Shown here piece by piece: positions 54,201-64,000 of a stretch of DNA of 64,000 bases. Numbering within the stretch: the first letter of the stretch is position 1; every line of letters begins with the position of its first letter. The notes beneath the pieces are model-generated. The model was not told the DNA's origin and searched no databases. It saw nothing but the letters and a program-made list of their open reading frames with translations. Source of the DNA: Intoshia linei. Its lineage: Eukaryota; Orthonectida; Rhopaluridae. The stretch is from NCBI GenBank assembly GCA_001642005.1, contig LWCA01000019.1, positions 1 through 64,000 of the forward strand, given 5' to 3'. The position numbers were made by a program, and so were the translations under genes.

Positions 54201-56414
54201 GTACGAGCACTATAAATGTAATATATTATGAAATGTATTATTATTATATTTTTATATAAATAATATATAATAAATTCAGTAGTGTTGAGAGTTATTATGA
54301 ACCTACAGCCGATATAGAACCATCGTATTAATATCGAATTATCAAAAAAAATTTAATCTTGAAACAAGCATTCTAATGATTATTACACCGTTACTACACT
54401 GATACTGTATATTAGTTATACCACCATTCATATTCAAAAAATTTTGATAGGCTGAATTATAACTGCTACTTATAATATATACTAAATAATTATTAATTAT
54501 AAAAGAAGGTTTCAACTAATCATCTCTACATTAAAAATTTAGTTTAATTTCGTAAACAGAAATATATTATTTGACACTTCGTGTTACTTTTTAAGAAAAA
54601 CATTTTTATTTTTATGTAAAGATTGCGAAAATCTATCTCAAATTTATAAAAAACTCAGTTCTTTTAAAGTTAATATTATTATTATTTATTTCTCAAAGAA
54701 TTGTTGTATCACAAATTCTAGTTTATCTTGACTTTTTGGTATATCAAAGCATTACATTTTTTAAGATCATCTTATTTATTTTTTTCAGATGGATTTATCC
54801 AAATCCAATGTATAAAGGTCTGATATCGCAGGCATAGTATAGTTATTAGATATAACAAAATTTACCGGTGGTTGCTGCAGCACATGTAATTCCTCTATTA
54901 AATTGTTCCGTAAGATGAGGATTCATACTAAAAGATTTAGCACCTCCAGTAACAGAAATGATGAGATTTGGTCTGTCCAGATTCCAATAATCATTTAATA
55001 ATTCCAATAAATCAGATACTTCGTCATTTGAATGACAACGTACAAACTATTTAATTTTATTGTAAATCAGTCGTTTTTAATAGTGATAATTACTCACTGA
55101 GAAGAATTGGACCATTATAAAAAAATGTCATTTTTTTAATTTTTTTATTTATATTTTCTCAAATCCTCTTAAACAATATATTTTCGTTCATCAAATTTGA
55201 CAACTTTTTTTATATAAAATGATGATACGTCCTAGTTTGTCTTTAGAGTTGTTTTTATATTAATAAGGAATACTAATTGATCATATTTATACATGTCACT
55301 ACAATAAAAAAGTTTTCCTTTGATACAGTACCGTTTTAAATTAAAATTTAATGCCGGATTGAGTCAGACAAAATTATTTATTATTGGCAAAACATTTTCC
55401 ATTTTGTTACATTATTTTGACCGTGGTTTGTTAAACGGGGTCGTTCCATGTCACAGTTTAGATACAAATAAGTGTATCAAATTAAAATGTATAGTAATTT
55501 TATATTTGGCACATGAAAAAAGTATAATGTAAGGGAGGAGTGAGCCAAAGTAAGTTGAGAACCAATGTTATAGATGGTTACTATTATTGTGTTCAAATTT
55601 ACTGTAGTTATCTTATAAATTATCATTTGATACAATCTATACAATAAACTTTAAGCTACAACTCAAAACCGGGTCAAAACCGAAAAATATGAATACTTTG
55701 CTAACAGAGTTTCCATTTCTCACAAATTGGATGTCTCCATAAGCGTTTGTTTTTTGAGTTATCGTATGTAATTCTGTTTGCCATTCAGTAGATGGAGGTA
55801 ATTCACCCTGTATGGTTTGATGCGCTTCCTTGGTTCTTCCGCATTTGCATATACTATCAGAGTTTCTAAAAAATACTTATCAATAAAAATAATAATTGCA
55901 TCACCAAATTCGGTACACAAATTTTAACAAAATAAAATTAAATGGGAAAAATTCACTTTAAATTAAAAGGTAATGACCAGTCCACGGTGAAAAAAGTTTG
56001 ATAATAGTGACTAGTAGCATTCTTAAGTAAAATTTGACATTAAATGTCAAATTTTGTATTATTAAATTTATTTTGTTAGCACGAATTAAAGAACAGTCAA
56101 GCTAGTTGTTTATAAAATTGATATCTAATTGTAGTTGATACTGCACAATTTATGCATACAAATGGGGTTTAATAAACCATACTGACTAATTAGATTAGTT
56201 TTACAATGAAATAATAAAATAAATACGATGTCATTACACCAATAAATCAGGTATGAAATAAACACAAGTGCACATTTCAATATTGGACCGAATATATAAA
56301 GCTTCTCTCTAAATTAAATTATATTAAAAAATTATTTAGGTTTACCGTTAATTGTACCGATTCCTTAGGTTGAGAATCATAATCCAATACAATCGATACA
56401 TTGGATCGCGACAT
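39294..56414 (-). CDS. TRPM2: TRPM2-type cation channel with C-terminal NUDT9-homology domain
   Basis: Many exons join in phase. N-terminal TRPM homology region: 55687-55870 ([13 protein letters not shown]), about 54866-55044 ([12 protein letters not shown]), about 54000-54135 ([22 protein letters not shown]), about 53636-53928 ([27 protein letters not shown]), then 53.5-50.3 kb (LWNRID-type, [32 protein letters not shown]). Membrane part: 47600-47728 ([20 protein letters not shown]), 47270-47394, 47159-47214 ([12 protein letters not shown]), 46942-47116 (pore helix [12 protein letters not shown]), 46558-46628 ([12 protein letters not shown]). TRP helix and tail: 46320-46493 ([20 protein letters not shown]), 45408-45540, 44384-44507, 43154-43423. 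NUDT9 homology: 43018-43103, 42683-42880 ([17 protein letters not shown]), 42337-42442 (LAIPE), 40326-40454, 40248-40287 ([12 protein letters not shown]), 39900-39976 ([15 protein letters not shown]), 39294-39410 ([20 protein letters not shown]). It is a Ca-permeable channel presumably gated through ADP-ribose. The Nudix box is degenerate. The first exon (56346-56414) and the S1 exons (48.5-50.2 kb) are uncertain in phase. Confidence 0.92.
40951..41359. mobile_element. hAT-type MITE with perfect 8-bp duplication
   Basis: AAGTGGTTTCAAAATGGGG at the left and TTGGTAACCACTG at the right are inverted ends. The flank ATCTATAC occurs exactly at 40943-40950 and 41360-41367. GC-rich subterminal block GGTCTGAGGGGCCGC. 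It lies in an intron of the NUDT9-homology part of the TRPM2-type gene. Confidence 0.8.
41594..42083 (+). mobile_element. Helitron-like element, best complete copy
   Basis: It begins TCCTTACTTATATAATATGC after an A. It ends CTGTTTGTAC-GTA-GTACATAACAG (42051-42074, a hairpin with CTGTT/AACAG and GTAC/GTAC stems), then TCAAC and CTAG before a T. Insertion between A and T, a 5' TC, a 3' hairpin and a CTRR end are the defining marks of Helitrons. At 490 bp it is non-autonomous. It lies in a TRPM2 intron. Confidence 0.8.
43690..44060 (-). mobile_element. Helitron-like copy, partial
   Basis: It contains GGACTATTTTAATTTTT, GGTAATTTTGGGTTTTGGCT, TTTGACCGGTAAGATGTAG and CTCGCCCTGAAAAAACTG blocks in the order of the family's reverse orientation. 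Both canonical ends are degraded. It lies in the TRPM2 intron between the 43154-43423 and 44384-44507 exons. Confidence 0.5.
44644..44962. mobile_element. hAT-type MITE with perfect 8-bp duplication
   Basis: CAGAGGTGTCAATTATGC and GAGTTTGACACCCCTG form the inverted ends. CTCTAGAT is duplicated exactly at 44636-44643 and 44963-44970. The interior right side reads GGCAGCCCGCGTAAAAATTT and TTTGGCCCACCAAGC. It belongs to the same family as 5266-5460. It lies in a TRPM2 intron. Confidence 0.85.
45608..46255 (+). mobile_element. Helitron-like copy
   Basis: It begins TCCTTTACTTACATAAAATT after an A, followed by GTGTTACCATTTATTT and serial units around CAAAATCGCAATTTTCCCTT, CATGGTCAAAACCGAAAATT and TATCCTGTCAACACACAC. 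The right end has CTGATACAGTTTATTCCAGT, shared with 14700. No terminal hairpin is seen. It lies in the TRPM2 intron between 45540 and 46320. Confidence 0.55.
49166..49620 (-). mobile_element. Helitron-like 3' terminal fragment and adjoining shared repeat
   Basis: TAGTTATGTACTACGTACAA and ACATCTAGCTCTGCCGAGG are the 3' terminal block in reverse orientation. The following sequence (TACTATTCACTATTATCAAT, then GGTGGAACCGTTATATCAC) is shared with 13910, 29940 and 57140. This indicates a longer family member. It lies in a TRPM2 intron. Confidence 0.5.
51488..52055 (-). mobile_element. Helitron-like element, near-complete copy
   Basis: Read on the minus strand it starts TCCTTACTTATATAATATGC after an A. 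It ends in the hairpin GTTTGTACGTAGTACATAGC followed by AGTCAATCTAG before T. It is 568 bp with the full set of internal blocks, and lies in a TRPM2 intron. Together with 41594-42083 it defines both termini of the family. Confidence 0.75.
52240..52540. other. GC-richer patch in a TRPM2 intron
   Basis: This 300-bp stretch is far less AT-rich than its surroundings (for example CGGGCTTTCCAGTACCCG and GAGGCCGGGAGAGCG). A plus-strand frame of 121 codons starts at 52260 but has no recognisable similarity. On the minus strand a hydrophobic run ([20 protein letters not shown], near 52345) followed by [12 protein letters not shown] resembles a single-pass membrane protein start, but in-frame stops flank it. 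It could be a fragment of a transposed or retro-inserted gene. Confidence 0.3.
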
Positions 56415-57511
56415 TAATTATTGTTGAATGACAGTTATAAATGCATTTTAAAAAATGTCTATATATGCTTCTTATTATATAAATACAAATATTTATAATA
56501 TCCTAGAAATACAGTTGATACCGCACGGTATTTACTAATGTCAAAAATTATATACTGTATAGAAATGTAAAATTACATTGAACATTGTAATTTTACATTC
56601 AAATATCATGAATTTAATATATTTTATTTTAGTATAACGCGGATTAGACGGGCCAGTTAAGTAGCATGTGATCCATGTAAATTTTACAAATTCCACCTGT
56701 TTAACATTAGATACCGAGCACAAAACACTTTTTCATTGTATATATTTTACAATTAAACCTGACAATAGTGAACAAAAATCAGTTGATTTTATGCATAAAA
56801 TACAGAGTTTATGATAATTTTTTTTAAATTCAGGTTCACTAATGTCAGGGATAAAATATATGAAAAAATACAAAAAAGTTCAATTATAATTATACAAAAT
56901 AAAAGTACTTGTAATATACCTGTTAAACGCTAATTTTAAATTAAACTAAATTTTACATTTATATTGATACATTTTAATATGCAAAAGTATTTGTACAATG
57001 TATATTGTACATACTATTAATATTAAGAGCTTGACTATTCTTTAATTCGTACCCAAAAAATCAATTTAATAATACAAATTACTGTTTTTTACTTCATGCA
57101 AACAACACCTAGAATGCTACTTTTCATAAAAATTCTACTATTCACTATTACCAATCCTTTGAATTATAATTTGTTTGGTGATAATTTCTACCAATGTTGA
57201 ATATGTCTGAATGAGAGATTCCGATTCTGGTATATTCAATATTCAATATAGTAAATGTCATCTGCCATTACCCCATTGTACATGTGGTATTACTTTCATT
57301 AAACGACATATTAACGTAAAGATCATATATATTTTCAACTGATATTTATACTGTTGTTTCTAAACAATGTGGCGGTTACATCGGTCTAAAGTCAGACTCT
57401 TAACGTTTGTACATCTAGCCTGAACCAATTTTATTACAAAATTTTAAATACATTTGAAAGTGCGTTATTTTTACGTTTATACTCATTAAAACTGTCAAAC
57501 ACAAATACAAA
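56415..57511. other. Intergenic region between TRPM2-type gene and GPCR
   Basis: The two genes are divergent, so promoters are expected here. A Helitron-like 3' fragment is visible at about 57025-57170 (GAGCTTGACTATTCTTTAAT, then CTACTATTCACTATTACCAA). A related fragment lies just inside the TRPM2 gene at 55990-56115. No specific promoter motif stands out. Confidence 0.4.
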
Positions 57512-58450
57512 ATGCAACTTAACAACATTACTCAAAACTCTGAATTGACGATGCCGTATCAAATAAAAATGCAAAATTGGAACTTTGAAGATTTAATAAT
57601 ATATTTAATGGGAATAATTGGAGTGATGGCTGCAATATCTTCAATTATATCAACAATAGTAATGTGGGGACAAATTTGGACAAAAAATAGGATATCTGCA
57701 TTATGCTTCATAAACATAAACATTGCCAGTATAATGTTAATTATTTTTTCTGAAGTTTTTACAATTATAAAAAGTTATCAAAACGGATGGACATTTGGAA
57801 TTTATTTATGTAAATTTTACACTTTTTCACGCATATCTCTATTAAATTCAGGTATGCACATGTTTTTGTGGTATTGTTTGATAAAAATTTTGATACATGA
57901 ATGTGAACAATTCAAAAAAAAATTTTTCAAATTTTATTCTCCATTTTATTATTCCTTGTCATTTTGGATTCTTAACTGTTTGATGCACTTATTTTACATT
58001 TTCACGGTTGGTGTAGTTGAAAATGACTGTACCTTTATAGTGAAACCAAAATTATTTTGTCTTTTTTATTGCTGCTTGTTTGTAATGTTTAGTTTTGGAT
58101 CATTTTTTTTTATAAATGCAAATTGCCTTGCTTTGTCTAAACCTAAATTCGAAAGACTATTGATTAATAATCAAAAATTAATATTCAATAACCTGACTAT
58201 TGATGTTTTAACGTGGATTATAATATTCATGTGCAATTCTCCCTACATGATTTATTACACTGCATTTTACACTGTCAAAAAAACTAATGCATCAATGATA
58301 TTACTTTGTATAGTATTTTTGCAACCCATCCTTTTATTGATAATGTACATGACTCATAAAGATCATGCTGTAGAATTACAAAATTTAATGACTCTTACTC
58401 CAGGCGATGAATATTTAATTTCCAAGAATACAATCATAATTTCATGCTAA
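57512..58450 (+). CDS. Orphan class A (rhodopsin-like) GPCR, intronless
   Basis: A single 312-codon exon. Seven hydrophobic segments are visible at roughly residues 28-52, 61-87, 95-122, 140-168, 178-205, 222-250 and 262-284. The N-terminus has sequons NIT and possibly NSE. GWTFGIYLCKFY at the top of TM3 is the class A ECL1/TM3 signature with its disulphide Cys, and ECL2 has a partner Cys in ENDCTF. TM6 keeps FMCNSPY, like FxxCWxP with Trp replaced. DRY is absent (WYCLIKILI at that position) and NPxxY is replaced by QPILLLIMY. The third intracellular loop is short. Receptors with such altered switch motifs are often lineage-specific peptide or orphan receptors. The ligand cannot be told. The start is the first ATG after upstream stops, and an ACAAATACAAAATG context precedes it. 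Confidence 0.85.
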   Translation: MQLNNITQNSELTMPYQIKMQNWNFEDLIIYLMGIIGVMAAISSIISTIVMWGQIWTKNRISALCFININIASIMLIIFSEVFTIIKSYQNGWTFGIYLCKFYTFSRISLLNSGMHMFLWYCLIKILIHECEQFKKKFFKFYSPFYYSLSFWILNCLMHLFYIFTVGVVENDCTFIVKPKLFCLFYCCLFVMFSFGSFFFINANCLALSKPKFERLLINNQKLIFNNLTIDVLTWIIIFMCNSPYMIYYTAFYTVKKTNASMILLCIVFLQPILLLIMYMTHKDHAVELQNLMTLTPGDEYLISKNTIIISC

Positions 58451-59044
58451 TCTAAAAAGCTGAATGAGTTGACAATGACAACCTTTCATATATTATGTAT
58501 TATTAAATGTTTAATGATATTTAATATTTTTATATTATTATAATCGGAGAGCGATGGGCATTGACCAATGGGCATATGTCGAGTTTTTTTTATCATCTAT
58601 CGAGATAATATTAAAATTCAGTAGTTTATAGAATTTTTATATTTTAAATGGTATTTAACAATGCCCAGTGGTCACCAAACCACACCCCACTATGGAAATT
58701 CTGTTAATATTTAAAAATATACATTACTCCAATTAATTTAAAATAATTATTTAAATAACAACTGTAAACAGTCGACCCTATTAAGCTCGAGACCACGCTC
58801 TAGAATTAACAATATGGCAAAAAAAATTTTTGCAAACGATGCGACTTTAGAATATCTGCTAGTTTTCATGAATTAAATTTTGATTTAAAATTCCTTATTA
58901 TACCGAGATCCATTGGCTCAGAAGATCAGTTGAGTTTGAATGTAAAAATATTATTTCAACATTGTTTAATTTCATTATCACTTTATGATATGGGCAATTA
59001 TAATAAATTTTATTTTTTTATAGACTTTTTTATTTTGTATTCTT

Positions 59045-59435
59045 TTAATCAAAATCAATAAACCAAGTATTAAATAGTGTTATATTTATCCATGCCTTAA
59101 AGGAATTTTTATAATCCACATATTTATTAACATCGAATTTAGCGAATGCTCGTGGTCTTTTTCCTTTGCTTATCATTAGTAGCGGCATTTTTATATCACA
59201 ATCCATGTTAGCACAGAGAATTATGCTAACACGGTCTTTCAACAATTTAAAGCCAGGTTGTTTCTTTGAGCATATTGATCATGGGAACATATTTTCGTGT
59301 AAATATTTTATTATTCTATATTTTTCTTCGTTAGTTAATCGAGTGTATTTCATTATTTTATTATTATTAATAATAAACGTCGCAAATTTATTTAAAATAG
59401 ACATGATAGAAAATGTATGTTTCCGATATAAACAA
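59045..59435 (-). pseudogene. Tigger/pogo-type transposase remnant with internal deletion
   Basis: On the minus strand the distal part reads RLTNEEKYRIIKYL, which resembles the N-terminal helix-turn-helix start of CENP-B/pogo transposases. After a stop the frame resumes with KQPGFKLLKDRVSIILCANM and then KMPLLMISKGKRPRAF and YKNSFKAWI, matching the DDE_1 core of Tigger/pogo. Most of the DNA-binding region and the first catalytic Asp are missing between the two parts, and the frame ends in TAA at 59045. It is a dead copy. Confidence 0.7.
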
Positions 59436-59585
59436 TGAAACAAAACTTGTTTCTACATTAAAAATTAATAAAAAAAAAACATTACAATTACCATTTTAAT
59501 TAGAGTGTCCAAATTTTATAAGTACTAAATAAATACTTTTCGAAATGTCTTAAAAACAAAAAGAACAATAAAATTTGAAATTTAA

Positions 59586-59727
59586 CCCTTTCACTGTCTG
59601 TGTATTCTATACTATACACAGCATAATTTTGAAAAACTTTATTATTTTATTTTCATACATTTTCACATAGGCAATTTAAAAATTATACAAGTTTAAATTA
59701 AAACATAAATTCCAGACAGTGAAAGGG
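59586..59727. mobile_element. piggyBac-type MITE, intact ends
   Basis: CCCTTTCACTGTCTGTGT at the left and CCAGACAGTGAAAGGG at the right, bordered by TTAA at 59582-59585 and 59728-59731. At 142 bp it is the cleanest of three copies in the window. There is no coding sequence. Confidence 0.88.
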
Positions 59728-60550
59728 TTAAAAAAAATTAACAATTTAAAATATGAAATTTAAATGTTAATTTTATTGGTATTTATCATTGCAAATTATT
59801 TTTTTACATAATTCACTATGATTTTGCAAATGTTAGTAAAAATCAATAAACTCTCTATACAATTATAATTTTTTGGGGCATAATTAAAAAATAATTAATT
59901 TTTATTAATTAATAAATTTGAAGTGATCCAAATTAAACGATATAAAGTGTGTTTGTATAAAATATAAAACAATAATTAGATAAAACAACTAATTAAATTT
60001 ATTAAAATTTCACTTTATTAAGAAAGTGAAAAATTACAAGTAAAATATTGACTAAAATTATCTACAGTATTTATGAGTACTTAATTGTATGAATGTCAAA
60101 AACAATTTAAAAATAAGTACTTATGGACACACTATTTTAATTGATGTTTCCGATTATCAAAGTCAATTATTTTGGTTAGATTAGTTATTTAATCACATAA
60201 TTATTTACTTGTTAATTAGTTAGTTATATGAAACGATTATAAAATAAAAAATTCAATTTAGTACATATAAAATTTGATATTTATATATTTTTCATCAGAA
60301 ATTTTGGGCGAATAACGGACTTGGGCGAGAATTGAATTTTAATATAGATGTACTATATAAATAAAAATTAACCGGACAAATAAGGGAGGTTATACTGTAT
60401 GTTAATTTGTATTAATTCTTTCATGCTAAAATATCACTAAAATTGGTGACTCAATTGTTATATTTTTGAAATATAAGTTTATTTTCAGGCAACTCTGTAA
60501 CAACTATAAAACAACATTAATTTTGAATATTATATATATTTACTTACTCA

Positions 60551-63500
60551 ATGCAGGATGTTAAAAACTTAATTCAAAGCAAAGTGCTAGATGTTGCGAC
60601 ATACCTTACTCCTGTTTTAAAGGTAAATGTATCAAAATGTGTAACTTCAATCAACATTAGTTAATTTTATTTATTATTTAATTATAAAGGTTTTGATTTT
60701 AAAACTCCAATCTACCCTTACCGGTTGGCCACTACGCGTTAATGATGGAATTAATAAATAAATGAAAAAAAAATATAATATAGAATATATGTAATAACAG
60801 TTCACCAACCCTTAAGGAAAAAATTAAGTTTTGCCAACCGCAAAAGGAAAAATCTAGTTTTACCAACTATGACATTTGATTCTAAAACACACTCTCTTTT
60901 CATTTTGTGTATTGAATTAGATTGCTTTATACAACCATGAAATTCCATTTAATTTACAAAATGTCAGTCGGTATGCTTATCAAGCCTTACTTCCTTGTTA
61001 ATTTATTTTTTTAACCAATGACTAAACCAACTAATGTGATACAATATGTAAAAAATGTTGGGAAACACTGCTCTAAACTAAAACTTCTAGTATAAAATTT
61101 GATGATAAATAATTTTTTTAAATGTTTTTTATATAAATTTCAAGTGATTTAAAACATAAAAAACAAGCAAAATAAACAAAATTTTTCATTAAAAAAATGA
61201 AAATAAAAAGATAGTGTGAAAACCGTTAATAACAAAAAAACACATTATTTTAAACATTAGTAATGTCGAATACACAACTTTTAGTGATTTGCATAATAAA
61301 TTGATACACTGTGCAGTGCACATATATTATACATTAACATTAATGTTTATTAATACATTATATACTATTTACTATGTATTATGAAACTTAAAATTATTAA
61401 ATTCATCTTAGGATTCAAAGTTTCGTGAAACTGGACGAATTACACCAGATGAGGTTTTTTATCAATACGAAAAAATTTTTCATTTAAAAGTATACATCAA
61501 AGTGACCAGCGAATTGTTTACTAATATATTTTAAAAAACATTGATTTTCAGAAATATTATAATTACCACTCTACCTAGCATTAATTTAAATTTTTTAGAA
61601 ATAATTCTCTTTCTGTACTAATTATTCTCAACTTGTCACTTTTTGGATTTTTTTTATTATATTTTGACTTTATAAAATACTTTATTTATTATAATATTTT
61701 TAATTGGCGTAATATTCATATCATGATACTAGTAATAATTTTCTGATTAATCTGTGAAATTTTAACTTTGGACTTATCAATCGTATTAATCAAACGTATT
61801 ATTGATGATTTTTTTTATTTTTCTGTGAAAGAAATTTTTATTACATTTCCCTTCAATACTGTCCGAAGTATACACGTTTATAATCTCGTCAACACGACCC
61901 GAAGTTTGTGCTCGGTCGTACAGAATCGTGCTTCTGTCCGTGTTGTAGAACTCCAATATTTACATTGTACAACTCAAAGCCTTCCATTGATATTTTGCTA
62001 TCGTTAAGCTTAAACTGTAAAAATAAAAATATCAAAAATCATAAATAAAATATTCTGTCCTTAGTATTTAATTATTTATTAATTATAATAAAAAATTAAT
62101 CATTTTATATGATGGATTTAAGCTAAAACTAAATAGATTTGCAGAAATTTTATTTAAATAAAATTATTTAGTTTGTTGCGGCAGGAGATCACCTCGTTTA
62201 CCACTGCCCTACCTGGAAATGGTTTGCTGGAATTCCAGCTAACAAGAAATCTTATCTACCTGATGAGAAGCAATTTTTAATTACTAATCATGGTTATTTT
62301 TAAATTATTTAAAGTTCAATATCTTTCAGTATTTACCAAAGTGATTTAAGTTTAATACAGTAGAAGCTATAACAACACTTTCCATTAAAATACTTTATAC
62401 TATATGTTAAAAATTCATATTCAATTGTAACAATCTTTCTAGTAAATGTATAGAAAATCAATTTATGTACAACAATTTAAATTAAATGTACATTTTTTTA
62501 AATTTTAAAAAAAGTTGAAAACGTATTTGTTTAGAATCTAAATTTTAGATTAACATATTTCACCAAAACTAGCATATTCTTATATTTATGAAAAATATCG
62601 ATCAATAACCTATATTTTATCATCCACTGTTTGTAAAAAAGAAACCGTAAGGACTAATGTGTTAAAAAATTAAAAACTTTGTAAACCACTGATATATTTT
62701 ATAACATTAGTGCCCTGTCACAGTAGAATCAAAACATTAAACAGTCACGACCTTAATTATGAAAAAAAATTGGATGGAGAATTTGAAGATTGGATTGATA
62801 CCCATTTTTATGCTCGTATTTTTAAAAATATTTTTAAATAATGATAAACTACAGTGACATTCTCTTTCTATAGATTAAATTTTATAAATTAGCTCAAGAA
62901 AATACTGTTTCTAAAGATTTGGAAATATCTCAAATTGAGCCAGTTGCAGAAAATAATTCTTCAGATAGTGAAGATGCGTTAGATATGGACGATTTTATGA
63001 ATAGTGATGAAATTAAACAAGTGGATCCAGTAAGTATCTGTTTAGCCTGAAACCCCTTTAAGTAAATTTATTATTTTTGAACCCTGTCTACGAAACTTGG
63101 GTTAGGATACGATTATTAAAATTCAAAATTAGCAGGAAATGATTAATATATTTTATATTAGAGTAGATACACAATTGTAAAAAAAACTGAATCAAACAAG
63201 ATTTTAAAAACTCGAACATATAATCTCAATATTACGTATGATAAATATTACCAAACTTCTAGATTGTGGTTAGAGGGCTACAATGCTGTAATTTTTTTAT
63301 GATTTGCTAAATTTATTTATTTAAGAATAAAGAATCACTTAGTCCAATTGAAATGTTTGAAGACTTTAGTCAAGATCATGCCAACAAAACAATTACAATA
63401 GAAAAACACCCACATTCCAATAGTGTTATGGCAAGTATACATCCTTGCAAGTAAGATATAATAAAACTAAATTATCAAAATTAATGATTATTTTTTTCAA

Positions 63501-63696
63501 CAGACACGCTAATGTAATGAAACGAATGATATCATTAATGGAAGTTGCAAACAAGGAACTTAGTGTAGTAAAGTAAAAAGTTAATAAATTCATTTTAATA
63601 CATTATTTTAGTTATATAATAATTTTTCTCAAATTTGTGCAATCAATTATTCCTACCATAAATTATGATTTCACTCAAAACATTATAATGTATTGA
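60551..63696 (+). CDS. ATG3: ATG3, autophagy E2-like conjugating enzyme
   Basis: Nine exons, 60551-60622, 61412-61453, 62172-62292, 62711-62815, 62893-63029, 63162-63287, 63326-63450, 63504-63572 and 63612-63696, join in phase to 293 aa (mammalian ATG3 is 314 aa). ATG3 transfers ATG8/LC3 from ATG7 to phosphatidylethanolamine on the phagophore. Visible: the N-terminal amphipathic helix ([13 protein letters not shown]), [20 protein letters not shown], an acidic flexible region ([18 protein letters not shown]), [40 protein letters not shown], the catalytic Cys in SIHPCKHANVMKR, and the C-terminal [17 protein letters not shown]. The loop after the catalytic region ([12 protein letters not shown]) is shorter than in vertebrates. 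Intron 2 contains a GC-richer insertion (61850-62007). All key motifs are present, so the gene looks functional. Confidence 0.95.
60795..60870. repeat. Degenerate ACCAACC/GGAAAAA repeats
   Basis: Units of the form CACCAACCCTTAAGGAAAAA, GCCAACCGCAAAAGGAAAAA and TTTTACCAACTATG follow each other at about 32-bp spacing in ATG3 intron 1. The same unit occurs near 19795-19995, 22880-23010 and 63860-63985. A hAT-like right end (TTGGGAAACACTG, followed by CTCTAAAC) lies near 61060. Confidence 0.5.
61850..62007. other. GC-richer insertion in ATG3 intron 2
   Basis: Composition and codon texture differ sharply from the surrounding intron (CGTCAACACGACCCGAAG, CTCGGTCGTACAGAATCG). On the minus strand an open frame reads [20 protein letters not shown] and [20 protein letters not shown] before a stop. 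I do not recognise it. It may be a fragment of another gene or of a mobile element. Confidence 0.3.
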
Positions 63697-63774
63697 ATTA
63701 TTAAATCTTACATAAGTAATAAATTTTATAATTGTAATTATACGTTATTCATTCGTAAATGGTATATTATAATA

Positions 63775-63990
63775 CTAGCTTGACTAGTCGACTGTTATCC
63801 ACTTTGTGCAGACAGCAGCTAGCTCTACCGCGGGTAAACTTTTTTATTCAACCATTTTATACTAAACATCGACTTTTACCAACCTTAAAGGGAAAAATCC
63901 CAATTTTCCCATAAAGGTTGGTAAAATTTGGATTTTTCCTTTTAAAAGTTGTTAAAACTTAATTTTTTTTTTTAGTGTTGATAAATTTTG
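63775..63990. mobile_element. Helitron-like 3' fragment joined to a palindromic repeat
   Basis: CTAGCTTGACTAGTCGACTG and GCAGCTAGCTCTACCGCGGG are a diverged reverse-oriented 3' terminus (63775-63835). Adjacent, TTTTACCAACCTTAAAGGG is mirrored by CATAAAGGTTGGTAAAA about 33 bp further on, giving a hairpin-forming inverted repeat that continues with TTTGGATTTTTCC. It lies just downstream of ATG3 and continues to the window edge. Confidence 0.5.
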
Positions 63991-64000
63991 ATTTTTAATA

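Larger units (their letters stand above)
58451..60550. other. Intergenic region between GPCR and ATG3
   Basis: This holds a short palindromic repeat at about 58555-58690 (GGGCATTGACCAATGGGCAT and ATGCCCAGTGGTCACC), a pogo/Tigger remnant (59045-59435) and a piggyBac MITE (59586-59727). The 820 bp before ATG3 is AT-rich without a recognised element. Confidence 0.5.

Overview
The window is nuclear DNA of an invertebrate animal. It is very AT-rich, its genes are split by spliceosomal introns with GT..AG ends, and it is full of short DNA transposons. The gene content (Rab5, ATG3, CFAP45, a FAM184-type protein, a TRPM2-type channel and a class A GPCR) is metazoan. Many introns are only 36-55 bp, next to kb-scale introns swollen by transposons. 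Tiny introns plus a TRPM channel with a C-terminal NUDT9-like domain would fit a flatworm or another spiralian, but the sequence does not fix the taxon. UAA and UGA both act as ordinary stop codons.

Layout. 1-1.7 kb: intergenic. 1.74-8.14 kb (minus): small unrecognised coiled-coil protein gene, with a Mutator-like (MULE) transposon in one intron. 9.48-18.82 kb (minus): complete FAM184-like coiled-coil gene, about 1014 aa. 18.8-21.3 kb: transposon-filled intergenic DNA. 21.28-27.88 kb (plus): Rab5, 201 aa, whose introns hold several hAT, MULE-derived and mariner-like insertions. 29.42-33.32 kb (plus): CFAP45, a microtubule inner protein of cilia. 33.92-35.31 kb (minus): MINPP1-like phosphatase gene that looks broken. 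35.3-39.3 kb: intergenic repeats. 39.29-56.41 kb (minus): the largest gene, a TRPM2-type channel ending in a NUDT9-homology domain whose Nudix box is badly degenerate. 57.51-58.45 kb (plus): intronless class A GPCR. 59.0-59.7 kb: pogo/Tigger remnant and a piggyBac MITE. 60.55-63.70 kb (plus): ATG3, 293 aa.

The genes form no operon or pathway. They are independent housekeeping, ciliary and signalling genes. The other main content is mobile DNA. A Helitron-like non-autonomous family (5' A^TCCTTACTTATATAA, 3' hairpin then CTAG^T) recurs more than a dozen times on both strands and is built of degenerate units of about 110-150 bp. There are also hAT MITEs with 8-bp target duplications related to CTCTAGAT, piggyBac MITEs at TTAA, TA-flanked mariner-like MITEs, and a MULE family whose inverted repeats carry arrays of a TGTCAGTA motif. 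Gene models were spliced by eye using reading-frame phase and remembered protein families. No alignment was run.
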